Positions 37,934-47,815 are shown, counted from the stretch's first letter. The stretch is DNA of 64,000 bases from an uncultured Planktomarina sp. (GCA_905182535.1 CAJJBZ010000002.1:113180-177179); one strand, 5' to 3'. The notes: generated by a model not told the origin, from the sequence alone. Program-made: numbers and translations.

Positions 37934-39221
37934 TCATCCTTTACGATACGTCCATGTTAGGATCTCTTTGTCGATCTTGGAGATAGGCCCATCCATCTCG
38001 TTGTAAAACGCCCTGTGCATAGCCTCTTCCACTTCACCACTCTCACCATAGGCATGATGTAAAATGAATGAGTCATGCACTGGCAGCGCAGGTGCATCCA
38101 TGCCAGCGAAGTGCAGCATGACACCTTCAGCTATATTACTATCCATAAACTGGAGGTGATTGCCAACGCCGTCGAAGAACAGATCAGCTATTGGCTTATG
38201 TGCCTTCAAGATACGGTCACGCAGTTCAGGCCAATTCATCTCCATCCCAGACAAATCAATATCTCTAGGACAGTTTTTGAGTGGCGTGGAAGCTTGTACC
38301 ATTGCGTTAAATGCTTGCTTAACAACCTTACGGTGTTCACCATCTAACACCCTGTCATAAGCATCCTCCGAGCCAAGCTGTTTGTAGTTACGATGATAAA
38401 GTAGGTGCGGGTTTAGCTGTGAGAAGTCGAACTCTGCTGTGCGCTTCTCATCTATAGTAATGTATTTGCGATACTCACTGGGTACGTTCTGCCACCAAGT
38501 CACGATAGAAGCGTCCACCTTGCTTGAATGAACCATTAGAGAATATCCTCACAAGTGTACGCTGCGAGAAGTCTATTGGTTCTTTAGTGGCGTGATTGGC
38601 TATTCGTGCTTCAAGCTTAGTCAGTTCCGTGTCTTGCACCTCAAGGTCAAACCAGTGCTTGAGGAAGCATGAGTTGATCTTCTTAAGGCTTGCTCTGTGG
38701 CGCTCAGTGGCTGGAGTGTCATCGTACTCTTGTAGGACTTTCCTGCCATCAACCTTGTTACGCAGGATGATAGTTTCAGCATCCAAGTCAGGCTTAATGG
38801 AGATAGCTGGGTGTCCGTCTAGCTCTTGCAGTCGTTCTAGGAGTTCATCTCTGGCAACAAAGCGAGTGGTCTTACCTTGGTAGATGGTACGGTCAAAGTG
38901 ACCTTCCCTGGTGACTTCAATAAAGCCAATCTTAAGCAGCCCATCAAACACAGCTATCATCTGTTTGTAGGTAAGAAGAGGGTCACGGTATCTTGGGTTC
39001 TCAGAGTACCAGCCACTGCGCTTGTTGATGCTACACTCTCTGATTGGTGTGCACTTCACAGCCTTCCACAGGTCAGTAAGTAAGACATGGACTGCATGTT
39101 CAAAGCGAAGCTGTTCCTCAGCTGTACGAGAGCGTTTTCTACCCTCTGAGGCTTCAATACGTTTAATCACCTCTTTGGTGAGTTCATCTATCTGTGCTAC
39201 ATGCTTCATGGTTATACTCAT
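37934..39221 (-). pseudogene. mobile-element protein with a family-A DNA polymerase-like palm (frameshifted)
   Basis: About 430 residues over two frames. The N-terminal part (39221 to about 38500) is helical and basic, with a winged-helix-like stretch (LTYKQMIAVFDGLLKIGFIEVTREG), and ends RTLVRIFSNGSFKQGGRFYR. After an extra base near 38510 it continues WWQNVPSEYRKYITID. Motif A-like EFDFSQLNPHLLY, motif B-like RKVVKQAFNAMVQAS and motif C-like LPVHDSFILHH follow, ending at 37934. These are the metal and nucleotide positions of Pol I-type palms. Related hypothetical proteins occur in alphaproteobacterial islands. It may prime or copy element DNA; no activity is proven. Confidence 0.65.
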
Positions 39222-39436
39222 CTTAGGGTTGGATATGGTTAGGCTATAAGAGCTATCACCCTTCCAGTTCCCCTATACTAGTAACGGCGAGGAATGGGAC
39301 ACTAAAAACCACGTGTGTGTAGTCCTACATGTATAAATACCCTAAGTACCCCCACTCCCCTCACTAGGCCACCAAAGTCCACTAAAGGTGGAACAGGGGC
39401 TGGGTGTGAGGTTAGGTTGAGTGTGTGGGGGCTGCA

Positions 39437-39535
39437 AGAGCGCCATCTGTATTCACGCACCAATTTCAAGACAACCCATGCCGCTGCTCTCGCTGAGTGG
39501 CGGCAATTATTGAGCGCATAGATTTAGGCTGTGCC
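39437..39535 (+). repeat. dispersed 3'-end repeat ('HLYSRTNFK'), copy 2, in an otherwise empty 400-base gap
   Basis: The plus strand encodes RHLYSRTNFKTTHAAALAEW and RQLLSA with a TAG stop at about 39519, plus the following 15-20 bases of shared sequence. It matches the minus-strand copy at 40955-41065 over about 100 bases. The two copies form inverted repeats around the MFS gene. The flanking parts of 39222-39623 show no gene. Confidence 0.65.
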
Positions 39536-39623
39536 AGAAATCTGATGATTGTTCTCATTAAGTTGACAGCACCGTAGCGCGTTTTAGCTTGTAATTTGGA
39601 AACAGTGGCGGCCACAACAAGTC

Positions 39624-40853
39624 ATGGATGATTTGATAACCGATAGCCGATATTCTTGGACCCGCCTCGGCCTTACTCTTTTTGTGGCTACCGTAATTAA
39701 TGCGGGCATGTGGGCGATCATTGTCATTATGCCGGCTATTGAAGCGGAATACGGCGGCACTCGTGCAATGGTGTCGCTGCCTTATACCCTTACGATGGTT
39801 GGGTTTGCATTGGGAAACTATGTTATTGGTCGTGCCGTGGACCATTTTGGTATAACGGCGTCTCTGATTGTTGCTGCTACTATGACGGCCATTGGTTTTG
39901 GTTTGGCTACACTATCTAGCTCTTTGCTCGTACTTTCTTTTACCCAGCTTCTGGTGGGCTTTGCTTCGGCGGTGGGGTTTGGGCCACTCATTGCCGATAT
40001 TTCGCATTGGTTTGTGCGTCGTCGCGGTATCGCCGTGGCGATTGCGGCATCTGGCAATTACCTATCGGGTGCCATTTGGCCAATATTGTTGGCAGAGGTT
40101 CTCGCAGAGAGTGGCTGGCGTGCTGTCTACATCGTGATGGCGGCTGTTACACTAGCTACTGTGATCCCTTTGGCGTTTGCTCTTCGTCGTCGTCTGCCTC
40201 AAGAAGTGCAGACAGCAGCGCAAAACACATCGTTGCTAAATGCAAAGACTGTGGGTCTGTCCCCTCGTGCGCTGCAGTATTTGCTAGGTTTTGCAGGGAT
40301 AGGTTGTTGTGTGGCTATGTCGATGCCGCAAGTTCACATTGTTGCTTATTGTGTTGATTTGGGCTTTGGCCCCGCTGTAGGCGCCCAAATGCTCTCCCTA
40401 ATGTTGCTTTGTGGAGTTGCGTCGAGGATCATTTCGGGACTGGTTGCAGATCTACTGGGCGGCGTACGGACTTTGCTGATCGGTTCATGTTTGCAATGTT
40501 TGGCGTTGTTCTTTTATCTACCGTCGGGTGGAATGGTTTCGCTCTATGTTGTCAGCCTCGTTTTTGGGCTGAGTCAAGGTGGCATCGTCCCAAGCTATGC
40601 GCTGGTTGTCCGCGAATATATGCCGGCCAAGGAAGCAGGCGCCCGCGTTGGCTTCGTTTTGATGGCGACTATTCTGGGGATGGCGCTGGGTGGTTGGTTG
40701 TCCGGCGTAACCTATGATTTGAGCGGTTCGTACACCCTGGCCTTCGTCAATGGAATAATTTGGAATAGTGCTAATATTGCAATAATCATTTGGCTAATTT
40801 CGCGAAGTCGCACCAATTTGTCAGTGGCGACACCAGCTCAACCTTCCACTTAA
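39624..40853 (+). CDS. major facilitator superfamily transporter
   Basis: 409 residues, 12 predicted membrane segments. The first reads LGLTLFVATVINAGMWAIIVIMP. The loop 2-3 motif is GRAVDHFGITASLIVAATMTA and a basic loop is WFVRRRGIAVAIAASGNYLSG. It resembles the monocarboxylate/oxalate-formate-like MFS clade. Inner-membrane carrier; substrate unknown, an organic acid being a guess. It lies between inverted copies of a dispersed repeat (39437-39535 and 40955-41065), so it may have arrived as one cassette. Confidence 0.9.
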   Translation: MDDLITDSRYSWTRLGLTLFVATVINAGMWAIIVIMPAIEAEYGGTRAMVSLPYTLTMVGFALGNYVIGRAVDHFGITASLIVAATMTAIGFGLATLSSSLLVLSFTQLLVGFASAVGFGPLIADISHWFVRRRGIAVAIAASGNYLSGAIWPILLAEVLAESGWRAVYIVMAAVTLATVIPLAFALRRRLPQEVQTAAQNTSLLNAKTVGLSPRALQYLLGFAGIGCCVAMSMPQVHIVAYCVDLGFGPAVGAQMLSLMLLCGVASRIISGLVADLLGGVRTLLIGSCLQCLALFFYLPSGGMVSLYVVSLVFGLSQGGIVPSYALVVREYMPAKEAGARVGFVLMATILGMALGGWLSGVTYDLSGSYTLAFVNGIIWNSANIAIIIWLISRSRTNLSVATPAQPST

Positions 40854-40954
40854 GCCGTTTCGCCACTGCTATATCGTTTTACCAATGGAAAACGGGCATT
40901 ATGTGGTCTTTAGAAGTTTAGCCGACGCTGTGCTGCGGTTATTAGCAATAAGTG

Positions 40955-41151
40955 AACACGCATCAGATTGCTGCTACAGCCTAAATCTATGCGCTCAATA
41001 ATTGACGCCACTCAGCGAGAGCAGCGGCACGGCTTGGCTTGAAATTGGTGCGTGAATAGAGATGGCCTTCCTGATCCGCAACAAAACTACCCCAAAATGA
41101 ACCTGCGCGCCCAACTCTAGAGCCCATGGTCTGAGGCGCACGGCCCGTGAT
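40955..41151 (-). repeat. dispersed 3'-end repeat, copy 3, with a longer C-terminal gene fragment
   Basis: The minus strand is open from about 41151 to a TAG at 40987. It reads ITGRAPQTMGSRVGRAGSFW, then GSFVADQEGHLYSRTNFKPS, then RAAALAEWRQLLSA. From HLYSRTNFK onward it is shared with 39437-39535 and partly with 19780-19895 and 55695-55740. It is the C-terminal end of a protein whose family I do not recognise. The upstream part is unique to this copy, so this may be closest to the source gene. Confidence 0.6.
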
Positions 41152-41733
41152 CTAGGGTCCATCTTGAATTAGGTTAAGTAACCACCACAACTGCTATTCG
41201 TATCTATCAACCACAAAAAGTTTCTCAAAAACATGGCCCGCGGCCCGCAAAGGCCCACCTACGATCTGCTGAGCTAATGCGGACAAACCAGATGAGTTAC
41301 TTACAAAAGCGTGACGAGCCCCTGAGCTTTCTTGAGCTGGCAGCGTATGACCACAACCGCAGTTGGTGCGTGGTACGGTGAAGGTTGCTGTTGGGTTCTT
41401 TTGGGGGCTAAACTGGCGTCAAGGCCACCTCATAGATGCGGGAAAAGCAAACAGGGCCGCAACTGGCTTGACCAAAGGCACGCTTGAGGCGTCGTATTGA
41501 TAAGGTCTATTTTGATCTGATGCTTTGGAGTGGGTAGTGATTTAATCTTATACTAAATTTAAATAAAATCAGCTACTTAATTAGGTCTTTGGCGGACAGA
41601 CAGGGTGTTCATCTCCTATTACATCCACCAGTAATCAGCTAACTCTCTGTATCCAATCAATACAGCATACCTCAGTTCACTACAATAAGGCGCATATTGT
41701 TCAGTAATCTGGTCAGTAATGGGACTGGGGGGT
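41152..41733. other. intergenic region, nothing recognised
   Basis: About 580 bases between the dispersed repeat and the 0.4-kb direct repeat. No open frame has plausible composition, and no RNA gene is seen. Confidence 0.3.
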
Positions 41734-42136
41734 GCATGTGCCACCCCCCCTGGGGGTACCGTATATGAGCCTGACCTGAGATTGGTGACTGGAGTTCGTA
41801 AACTAGCTGTATGCGACTGTGAGAGGCTGTGTTGACAGTTACTGCTGAGCAGAGTGCGGGGACTGCTTGTGGATGCTACTTCAACGAGGGAGTTGCCCCT
41901 TATTTAATACCCTTTCTCGTTAAAGAAGAGAGATAAGAGTGTAGGCTAGTGTAGGCAAATCGCAAAAGTCCCCAGAGATCTCCCAGTAGAAAGTTTCCCA
42001 AAATGCCTACACAGACTACACTGATCTGGGCTTAGGACTGTAGAACCGGCTGGATACCCTGCCACTGCGTTCCACTGGAAGTACGAGGCTGATAGACGTC
42101 GGTTAGTTTGTCCAAGGCTTTCTTGAAGGCGTTGGT
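41734..42136 (+). repeat. ~0.4-kb direct repeat, copy A
   Basis: Shares most of its bases, in the same orientation, with 61059-61480. It starts at GCATGTGCCACCCC, continues through TGAGCAGAGTGCGGG, TTCTCGTTAAAGAAGAGAG and clustered GTGTAG(G) units, and ends GTCCAAGGCTTTCTTGAAGG. The last 130 bases, read on the minus strand, encode AFKKALDKLTDVYQPRTSSG and TQWQGIQPVLQS with a stop. This is the C-terminus of a probable mobile-element replication protein that is truncated here. Confidence 0.75.
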
Positions 42137-42206
42137 AGCAGAAATCTTCAAGGTATCAGATTGGGAATTTTACGAGAGCTAACTTGATGGCTTAACCCCA
42201 ACTATT

Positions 42207-42500
42207 TCAATCGTGTTCACCACCCTTGCCACGAAGATTAGCAGCGAACACATTTGGCCTGCGTCTGGCTGTTTCAAATGTCGCTACCGTAATTCCTACA
42301 GCCCCCAAAAATAAGAGGTGTCCAATTAAGCTGATGCCTACAATGTACCAACTTCCAAAAATCATTCCAAAAACGATACACCACATCCACGCAAGTACTT
42401 GCATGATCATATGTCGGGTGGCTGTATTTGGAATATGTCTTAATGGGTTCTTGTTATGATTCATAACAGAAGACCACATATCATAAACATATTGCTTCAT
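42207..42500 (-). CDS. small two-helix membrane protein
   Basis: 97 residues from ATG 42500 (MKQYVYDMWSSVMNHNKNPL); an upstream ATG at 42539 would add 13. Two hydrophobic helices (MIMQVLAWMWCIVFGMIFGSW and VGISLIGHLLFLGAVGITVATF) are followed by a basic tail RRRPNVFAANLRGKGGEHD. Composition and topology look real. I do not recognise a named family. Confidence 0.6.
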   Translation of the reverse strand: MKQYVYDMWSSVMNHNKNPLRHIPNTATRHMIMQVLAWMWCIVFGMIFGSWYIVGISLIGHLLFLGAVGITVATFETARRRPNVFAANLRGKGGEHD

Positions 42501-43124
42501 TACTGTAACTTTCTTTTCTAATACTAAAATTGTATTCACACACGTTGTTACCTATCTAAGTCATAGTATTTCAGAGTAGCTTAGCAAGCTAGAACGAGTT
42601 TTGTAAAAGTTAGCATCATAATAGTGAATGGCCAAAGTAACCGTTTAATTATTGAATTTAATATAATAAATACAGCTTAATAATAAAAGTAAATTATTTT
42701 ATGAATTATACCTCGGTTAGCTTAACCCCAGCCTCATCAAGCGCCACACCTGAGTTACCCTGCTACCGAGCTAGCTCTAACGAGAGACTGCCAAAGTATA
42801 AATCCATCTGCAAACTGAATATTTACCTTATAATTAATAAATAGCAATTAGGGTTAGCATTATATCAAACCCTTTGGTTTCATCTTGCTGCCATCAAACC
42901 CAATATTTGGGTTACCCCTTTTTTGCCTAGCTTGTATAAGGGTTGTGAGGGTTGCCTCTATAGGCTCAAGAGCGCATTGTTGTTCGTAGGCTAACTGGGA
43001 AAACCATGATCAGTAGCTGGCGTGATTAGGTTTCAGTCAAAAGCATCATGGTTCGCAATGCGGACACCAATTTCATCAGCTTCTGCAACAGTAGAGGTCT
43101 GTACAAGCAAGAGGAACTGTTCTG
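42501..43124. other. intergenic AT-rich region with one ~40-base repeat copy
   Basis: No gene supported. A dispersed repeat copy is at 42721-42760 (CTTAACCCCAGCCTCATCAA...GAGTTACCC). The stretch 42600-42720 is strongly AT-rich. Confidence 0.4.
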
Positions 43125-43259
43125 ATGGAGAAAGGAACAAAAGTATTACTATTTCTAGCTGCTGTATGGGTAGTAGGAGCCTGCATACACTTTGCCTACG
43201 GGGACGTGAAAATTGAACACGCCATGGAGATCGCCTCAGATACAGACAAGATGAACTGA
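43125..43259 (+). CDS. tiny membrane protein, 44 residues
   Basis: ATG 43125 with GAGGA upstream at about 43111. It reads MEKGTKVLLFLAAVWVVGAC followed by IHFAYGDVKIEHAMEIASD; one N-terminal membrane helix or signal anchor. The same frame stays open for about 60 codons after its TGA (43257-43259), to a TAA at 43460, but has no start of its own there. Family unknown. The rest of 43260-43593 is otherwise unexplained. Confidence 0.4.
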   Translation: MEKGTKVLLFLAAVWVVGACIHFAYGDVKIEHAMEIASDTDKMN

Positions 43260-43593
43260 TTTAATCAGACTGACTCCACTGACGCTAGTAGCATAGCTGT
43301 TTGCCGATGGTTCTTGGACGTCTCTGATGATGCTGATCTTGAGAATCTGGAGAGTAAGGACCAATACTTGGTCTGTGATGTGATTGAGGCTGACCTGTTA
43401 GGGTGCGTGAAAATTAGTCAGTCAGCACCCTTGGCTGGGGGCATAATCACCGAACCCTAACGGGGTGGTTAGTTGCTATCGTTGAAGCCCCAAGCCTGTA
43501 AGTATAAAGCGGAGCCAGTATAGACAGGCCCCGCCTTCGATTTTGAGTTTCACGGTTTCTACAGCTTGCTTTATCTGTTGGTAGGTCAAATCG

Positions 43594-43935
43594 TTAGGTA
43601 AGCGGAGTTGCTCCAGTTTCCATGCGAATTATTTGTCCATTTTTTTTCATGCAAACCATCATAACTGCTTCTTTAGTATCGTCGGGGTAAGACATAAAAT
43701 CATGTGAAACCAAAATCTCATCATTTTCATAAACGCAACGAGATGCATCGTTTACGAACTTTGGGTTCCCCATCATACCAACGACCATAGAGGCCCATTC
43801 ACTTTTTGTGAATTTGTTACCTGATTTATGAAATACAATTTCTGCATCTTCATGAATAAGTTCAACATAACCCTCGACATCCCGATCATCCATGACTTTT
43901 GTTAGTTTTTGGTATTGAGCAGAATGCAAACCCAA
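43594..43935 (-). CDS. SnoaL/NTF2-like domain protein
   Basis: 113 residues from ATG 43935 (MGLHSAQYQKLTKVMDDRDVEGYVELIHEDAEIVFHKSGN). It has the cone-shaped NTF2-like pattern: long N-terminal helices, then strands (RCVYENDEILVSHDFMSYPD, EAVMMVCMKKNGQIIRMETG). Members are small hydrolases, isomerases or binding proteins for hydrophobic ligands. Stand-alone; function unknown. Confidence 0.7.
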   Translation of the reverse strand: MGLHSAQYQKLTKVMDDRDVEGYVELIHEDAEIVFHKSGNKFTKSEWASMVVGMMGNPKFVNDASRCVYENDEILVSHDFMSYPDDTKEAVMMVCMKKNGQIIRMETGATPLT

Positions 43936-44107
43936 TTCTCCTTAGGTGGCTTGGTGCAGGCACTAAAGCTAAGCTGCTGTTATCGTTGATGTGGTTGTGT
44001 AGACTGATACCGTCTTAGGGAACCAACCTCCGTGGTGGGGGCACCACTTTAACCAAGATCCGTGGACCAACTGTGATATTTCTTCTACGAAATTAGTTGG
44101 AAGGTAG

Positions 44108-44215
44108 ATGATTTTGGCTGAATCTGACTATGGGCACCGCGACAAAAGAGGACATTACAAGCCTGATGAAAGGGTTAGTTATCCTCCAGTATTCGTTTGG
44201 CCGCTCAAACCAATA
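44108..44215 (+). pseudogene. fragment of a sterol desaturase / fatty acid hydroxylase-family gene
   Basis: Open from ATG 44108: SDYGHRDKRGHYKPDERVSY, then PPVFVWPLKPIGALK. This resembles an N-terminal segment of bacterial sterol desaturase-family proteins (LGHRD.RG.W.P....Y.P.FVWP..P...LKW). After LK the similarity ends and no His-box follows, so it is a short relic next to the rhamnose locus. Confidence 0.45.
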
Positions 44216-44306
44216 GGTGCCCTCAAGGTGGGTGTTCTCGCTCGTCTGACATCACCAAAAGCAGCACCCCAGAAAATGAAGGTAACAGTGTTTTCCCAGT
44301 AAAAGG

Positions 44307-45684
44307 CTATCTTCTGAGCGTACTTTTGGCAGCACTCAACTTCCGCCATCTGTCGCGGAAGGCTGACAATCCTTCAATTTTCATAGGTTTCAATGGAGGT
44401 GCCAGTGCCCGGGGCGGGGCGTATCCCATCAGCATCGCGGCCCCGGTCGCGGTGCCGGTTGTGTCGGTGGATAAATGAACTGGACATTCGATCAGCGCCG
44501 TCAGCAATTGGGCATAGGTCGTATTTTTTGCAAACGGTCCTTCGACCACTACGCGATCTCCGGTTCCGACAAGCGATAGGCAAGTATCACTCATCAGTGC
44601 CAGATAGAGTGTCGCGCCTGCGATTTTTGCCTGATCGGTCTCAGGCGAGGAGCCGGTCCAACCGCCAGGGCCCAACGGAAATGGTCCCACGCCTGAAATG
44701 CGGCCTGGAAGGGGACACGTGTCATTGGCAATCACTGCCTCGATATCGGAGATACTGATCTCTTCGACGGCACCCTCGGTCAACATCTGGTATTCACGCC
44801 CGCCCATGAATCTTGCGGTAGGAACAGGACGACCGCGGGCATCAACATTGGCCAGCATGTCGCGCGCGGAGTCCAAACGGTCCAAAGTCCCGCCAACTGA
44901 CATCAAAATTGCCCATGTCCCCGAAGACACCACCGACATCGCCCCACCGGTATCCAGCCAAGGCAGAAGTGAAGCATTGGAATCGTGGATGCCGCTTGTC
45001 ACGGGCGTGCCAGGTTTTAGGCCTGTGGCTTTAGCGGCGATCTTATTCACCGGCGCAGTATCGCCGGCCAAAGACATTGGCGCAAAAAGCTTCTTTGGAA
45101 ATTCCGCGCCCACAAGTGACGAATAAGTGCCTTGTTTGGGCAACCAAAGATCCGAATGACAGCCTAAAAAGGTCCGCTCTGACCTTGCAACGCCAGTCAA
45201 CCGCCAGCTCCAGTATTGGGGAAATGTTAAATAAAGTGCCGCACTTCGCATATTCCTTTGGAAACGTAGCGCGCAGAAAATGCAGTTGCGCTCCAAGGTT
45301 CAGCCCCCCCGGCATGCGCGGCGAGAAGGTTTTCTCAAATGCAGGTCGCAAATCGTCATATTCGGTGGCTAATTCAGGAGGAATTTCGTATTCGTAATCG
45401 AGGATAGGTAACACCAGCTCGTCAGCATCAACTAGTCCCGCAGTGCAAGCGTGCGTGGTGATGGCCAATGCATCGATGCCGTATTTGGTCTCGAATGTCG
45501 CAAGACTATCGCACAGGAACGACCACATCGCATCGATGTCCAAATGTGGGTAGGGCGGACCTTGCAGCACCGAAAATTCTTGCCGTAGCACTTCGATTTC
45601 AGCGTAATCCCCGCCATTCAGCAAGACCAGTTTACAACTGGTTTTTCCGGCATCAAAAACAGCAATATGACGCTGATCAGCCAT
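44307..45684 (-). pseudogene. rhaK: FGGY-family carbohydrate kinase, L-rhamnulokinase (frameshifted)
   Basis: About 458 residues. ATG 45684 begins ADQRHIAVFDAGKTSCKLVL, the N-terminal phosphate-binding strand of sugar kinases. The second half holds HDSNASLLPWL, the phosphate-2-like VVSSGTWAILMSVGG, and the adenosine-binding TGDRVVVEGPFAKN. The first frame fails near 45230-45240 (one extra T in a T/A run), and the second continues as LTFPQYWSWRLTGVARSE to 44307. Phosphorylates L-rhamnulose at C1 with ATP. Overlaps the DeoR gene by eight bases; last gene of the rhaD-I-R-K strand. Confidence 0.85.
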
Positions 45685-46492
45685 TAAATGCATATACCGC
45701 GGAGCTGCTTTCATCCGCAGGAACCCCAACTGTTATCAAGTGGATCCCAAGATCCTCAACCATCTGGCGCGCCTTGTCACTTATTTCGTCATCAGTAATA
45801 ATTGTCGACGCACGTTCCAGCGGACAAAGCACCAGACTAGAGCGCTTTTCGAACTTGCTGCTATCCACCAGTAGGACCAGTTCGTCTGCCTGACGCATTA
45901 GCTTTTCCTCAGCCTGCACCACCAAACTGTCGACTTCCATTATCCCCATCGGCCCTAGACCTTGTGCGCCCATGAATATTTTGGTTGCGTGAAAATGCCG
46001 TGAGCCATCGTTTTCAAACGAGCTGAGGATGATATTCTGTTCTCGGTAAATTGTACCGCCAGGTACGATAACGGTGTTCTGGGTCTGGTTCAGCAGATGT
46101 TCTGCAATCGGAAAAGAGTTCGTCAAAACCTGCAGATGCCGAGAGGTCAGATAATGCACCATCTGGAACGTCGTAGTGCCGCCGTTGATGATGATTGCCT
46201 CACCATCATGGCACATATCGACTGCTACCTTTGCAATAGCGCGCTTTTTGTTGACGTTTACGCTCTTGTTGAACGCAAATGGCCGTCCTGCCAGTCCAGC
46301 TATTGAGCGTGGGTTGATGGTTTCGGCACCGCCGCGCAAACGCCGTAGCTTTTTCTGACGATCCAGCGCCAAAATATCGCGGCGGATCGTTGCTTCGGAG
46401 GAATCAGTAAGATCCACAAGTTCGCGTACGGTCGCCATCGGTTTTTCTTGCAAAACACTCAGGATAAGCAGATGTCGTTCGCTTTCGTGCAT
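45677..46492 (-). CDS. rhaR: DeoR-family transcriptional regulator of the rhamnose locus
   Basis: 271 residues. The N-terminal DeoR winged HTH (ERHLLILSVLQEKPMATVRELVDLTDSSEATIRRDILAL, 4-43) is followed by the LRRLRGGAE wing. The C-terminal DeoR sugar-phosphate sensor (AIKVA-like, GEAIIINGGTTTFQMVHYL, FMGAQGLGPMGI, LVDSSKFEKRSSLVLCPL) follows. In rhizobia a DeoR protein, RhaR, represses the rha genes. Here it lies between rhaI and rhaK. The probable operator is the inverted repeat at 49968-50039 between the divergent operons. Confidence 0.87.
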   Translation of the reverse strand: MHESERHLLILSVLQEKPMATVRELVDLTDSSEATIRRDILALDRQKKLRRLRGGAETINPRSIAGLAGRPFAFNKSVNVNKKRAIAKVAVDMCHDGEAIIINGGTTTFQMVHYLTSRHLQVLTNSFPIAEHLLNQTQNTVIVPGGTIYREQNIILSSFENDGSRHFHATKIFMGAQGLGPMGIMEVDSLVVQAEEKLMRQADELVLLVDSSKFEKRSSLVLCPLERASTIITDDEISDKARQMVEDLGIHLITVGVPADESSSAVYAFNG

Positions 46493-46501
46493 GATATTCC
46501 C

Positions 46502-47801
46502 CTATACGATTCCGCTTGTTCCTGCTGCAACAGCAGGTCTAATTTGGGAAACTTTCGCACGATACCCCGCCGCGCGATAGGTTGAAATTGGATCAATAGC
46601 TGCGCCACTTTCCAACCGGGCCATCGCAAGAATCGGTTCGACATCGGTGGTAAACGCCGCTTTCAACGTATTACTTGCCATGAGTGCGTCGTTGCTTTCC
46701 TGATATTCGCCTAAAGCTGCGCGATCCACGATAAGTGCTTGCGCATAAGCGCGCTGCACTTCCATCGCGCTTTGCATCAGGCTTTCTATCGGATCGGAAA
46801 CGTTATGCGACTGGTCGAGCATATGCGCCGGATCGAAACCCTCGGCTTGACGCATTTCCGCGTCCGCCAATTCGTTGAATACCAAAAACAGGCGGTAAGG
46901 ATCGATGGAAGCCGTATCCAGATCATCGTCGCCATATTTGCTGTCGTTGAAATGAAACCCACCAAGTTTGCCGAACTGGATCAACCGCGACACAATCATC
47001 TCGATATTTCACCGTTGGCGCATGATGCCCAAGATCGACCAGACAATACGCCTTATCGCCCAGTTCTTTGGCGATCATGTAATTTGTACCCCAGTCTTGC
47101 ACCACGGTTGAATAGAAAGCCGGTTCATAGATCTTGTGCTCTGTAAACAGCCGCCAGTCGTCGGGCAGGGCGGCATAAACCTTTTTCATAGCCTCCAAGT
47201 AACGGTCGAATTGGGCTGCGAAATTTACCTGGCCTGGAAAGTTTGAACCGTCACCAACCCAGACTGTCAGCGCGTTTGACCCCAACTTCAGACCAAACTC
47301 GATGCATTCGATGTTATGATCCACCGCCTGCTGTCGCGTCGCCGCATCGGAATGACTGAGCGAGCCAAACTTGTACGATTTTGCCTGTCCTGCCTGATCC
47401 TGAAACGTGTTCGAGTTGATCGCATCAAAGCCGAGCCCCAACGCATCGCCGCGCGCTTTCAACTCGTCCGCATCATCCACTCGGTCCCATGGAATATGTA
47501 GGGAAACCTTGGGTGTCGCATTAGTGAGTTGTTGAATAACAGCGCAATCTTCCATCTTGTCGAAGATGTGCCGGGGCTCACCCGCGCCGGGAAAACGCGC
47601 AAATCGCGTTCCGCCGGTACCAACGCCCCAGGACGGTACCGCAACGCCATAAGAGCTGACTTTGACCTTTATCCCATCAATATCGACTCCTCTACGCGCC
47701 AGTCGTGCGCCAAGGGCCTGATAGTCTTCACGCAACGCCTTGATCCAAGCATCATTATCCGCCTCGACTGTACTGGTTTCGATAATTTTTTCGGTCATCA
47801 T
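46502..47801 (-). pseudogene. rhaI: L-rhamnose isomerase, Pseudomonas/rhizobial type (frameshifted)
   Basis: About 432 residues. The start is ATG 47801 with GGGAGA just upstream. It has SWGVGTGGTRFARFPGAGEPR, substrate-pocket segments PKVSLHIPWDRVDD and FDAINSNTFQDQ, and metal ligands in RLFTEHKIYEPAFY, LVDLGHHAP and GGFHFNDSKYGDDDLD. One extra A near 46998 (after HHAPTV) breaks the frame; the correct reading is NIEMIVSRLIQFGKLGGFHFNDS. Converts L-rhamnose to L-rhamnulose with Mn2+/Co2+. Sits 15 bases after rhaD. Confidence 0.9.
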
Positions 47802-47815
47802 TAGGTCTCCCACAT

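Noticed and set aside
43257..43460. Possible TGA readthrough (selenocysteine-like) from the 44-residue ORF into a 60-codon open stretch
   Set aside because: No SECIS-like hairpin seen, no selenoprotein context, and many stop/shift lesions occur in this window; chance or decay is simpler.
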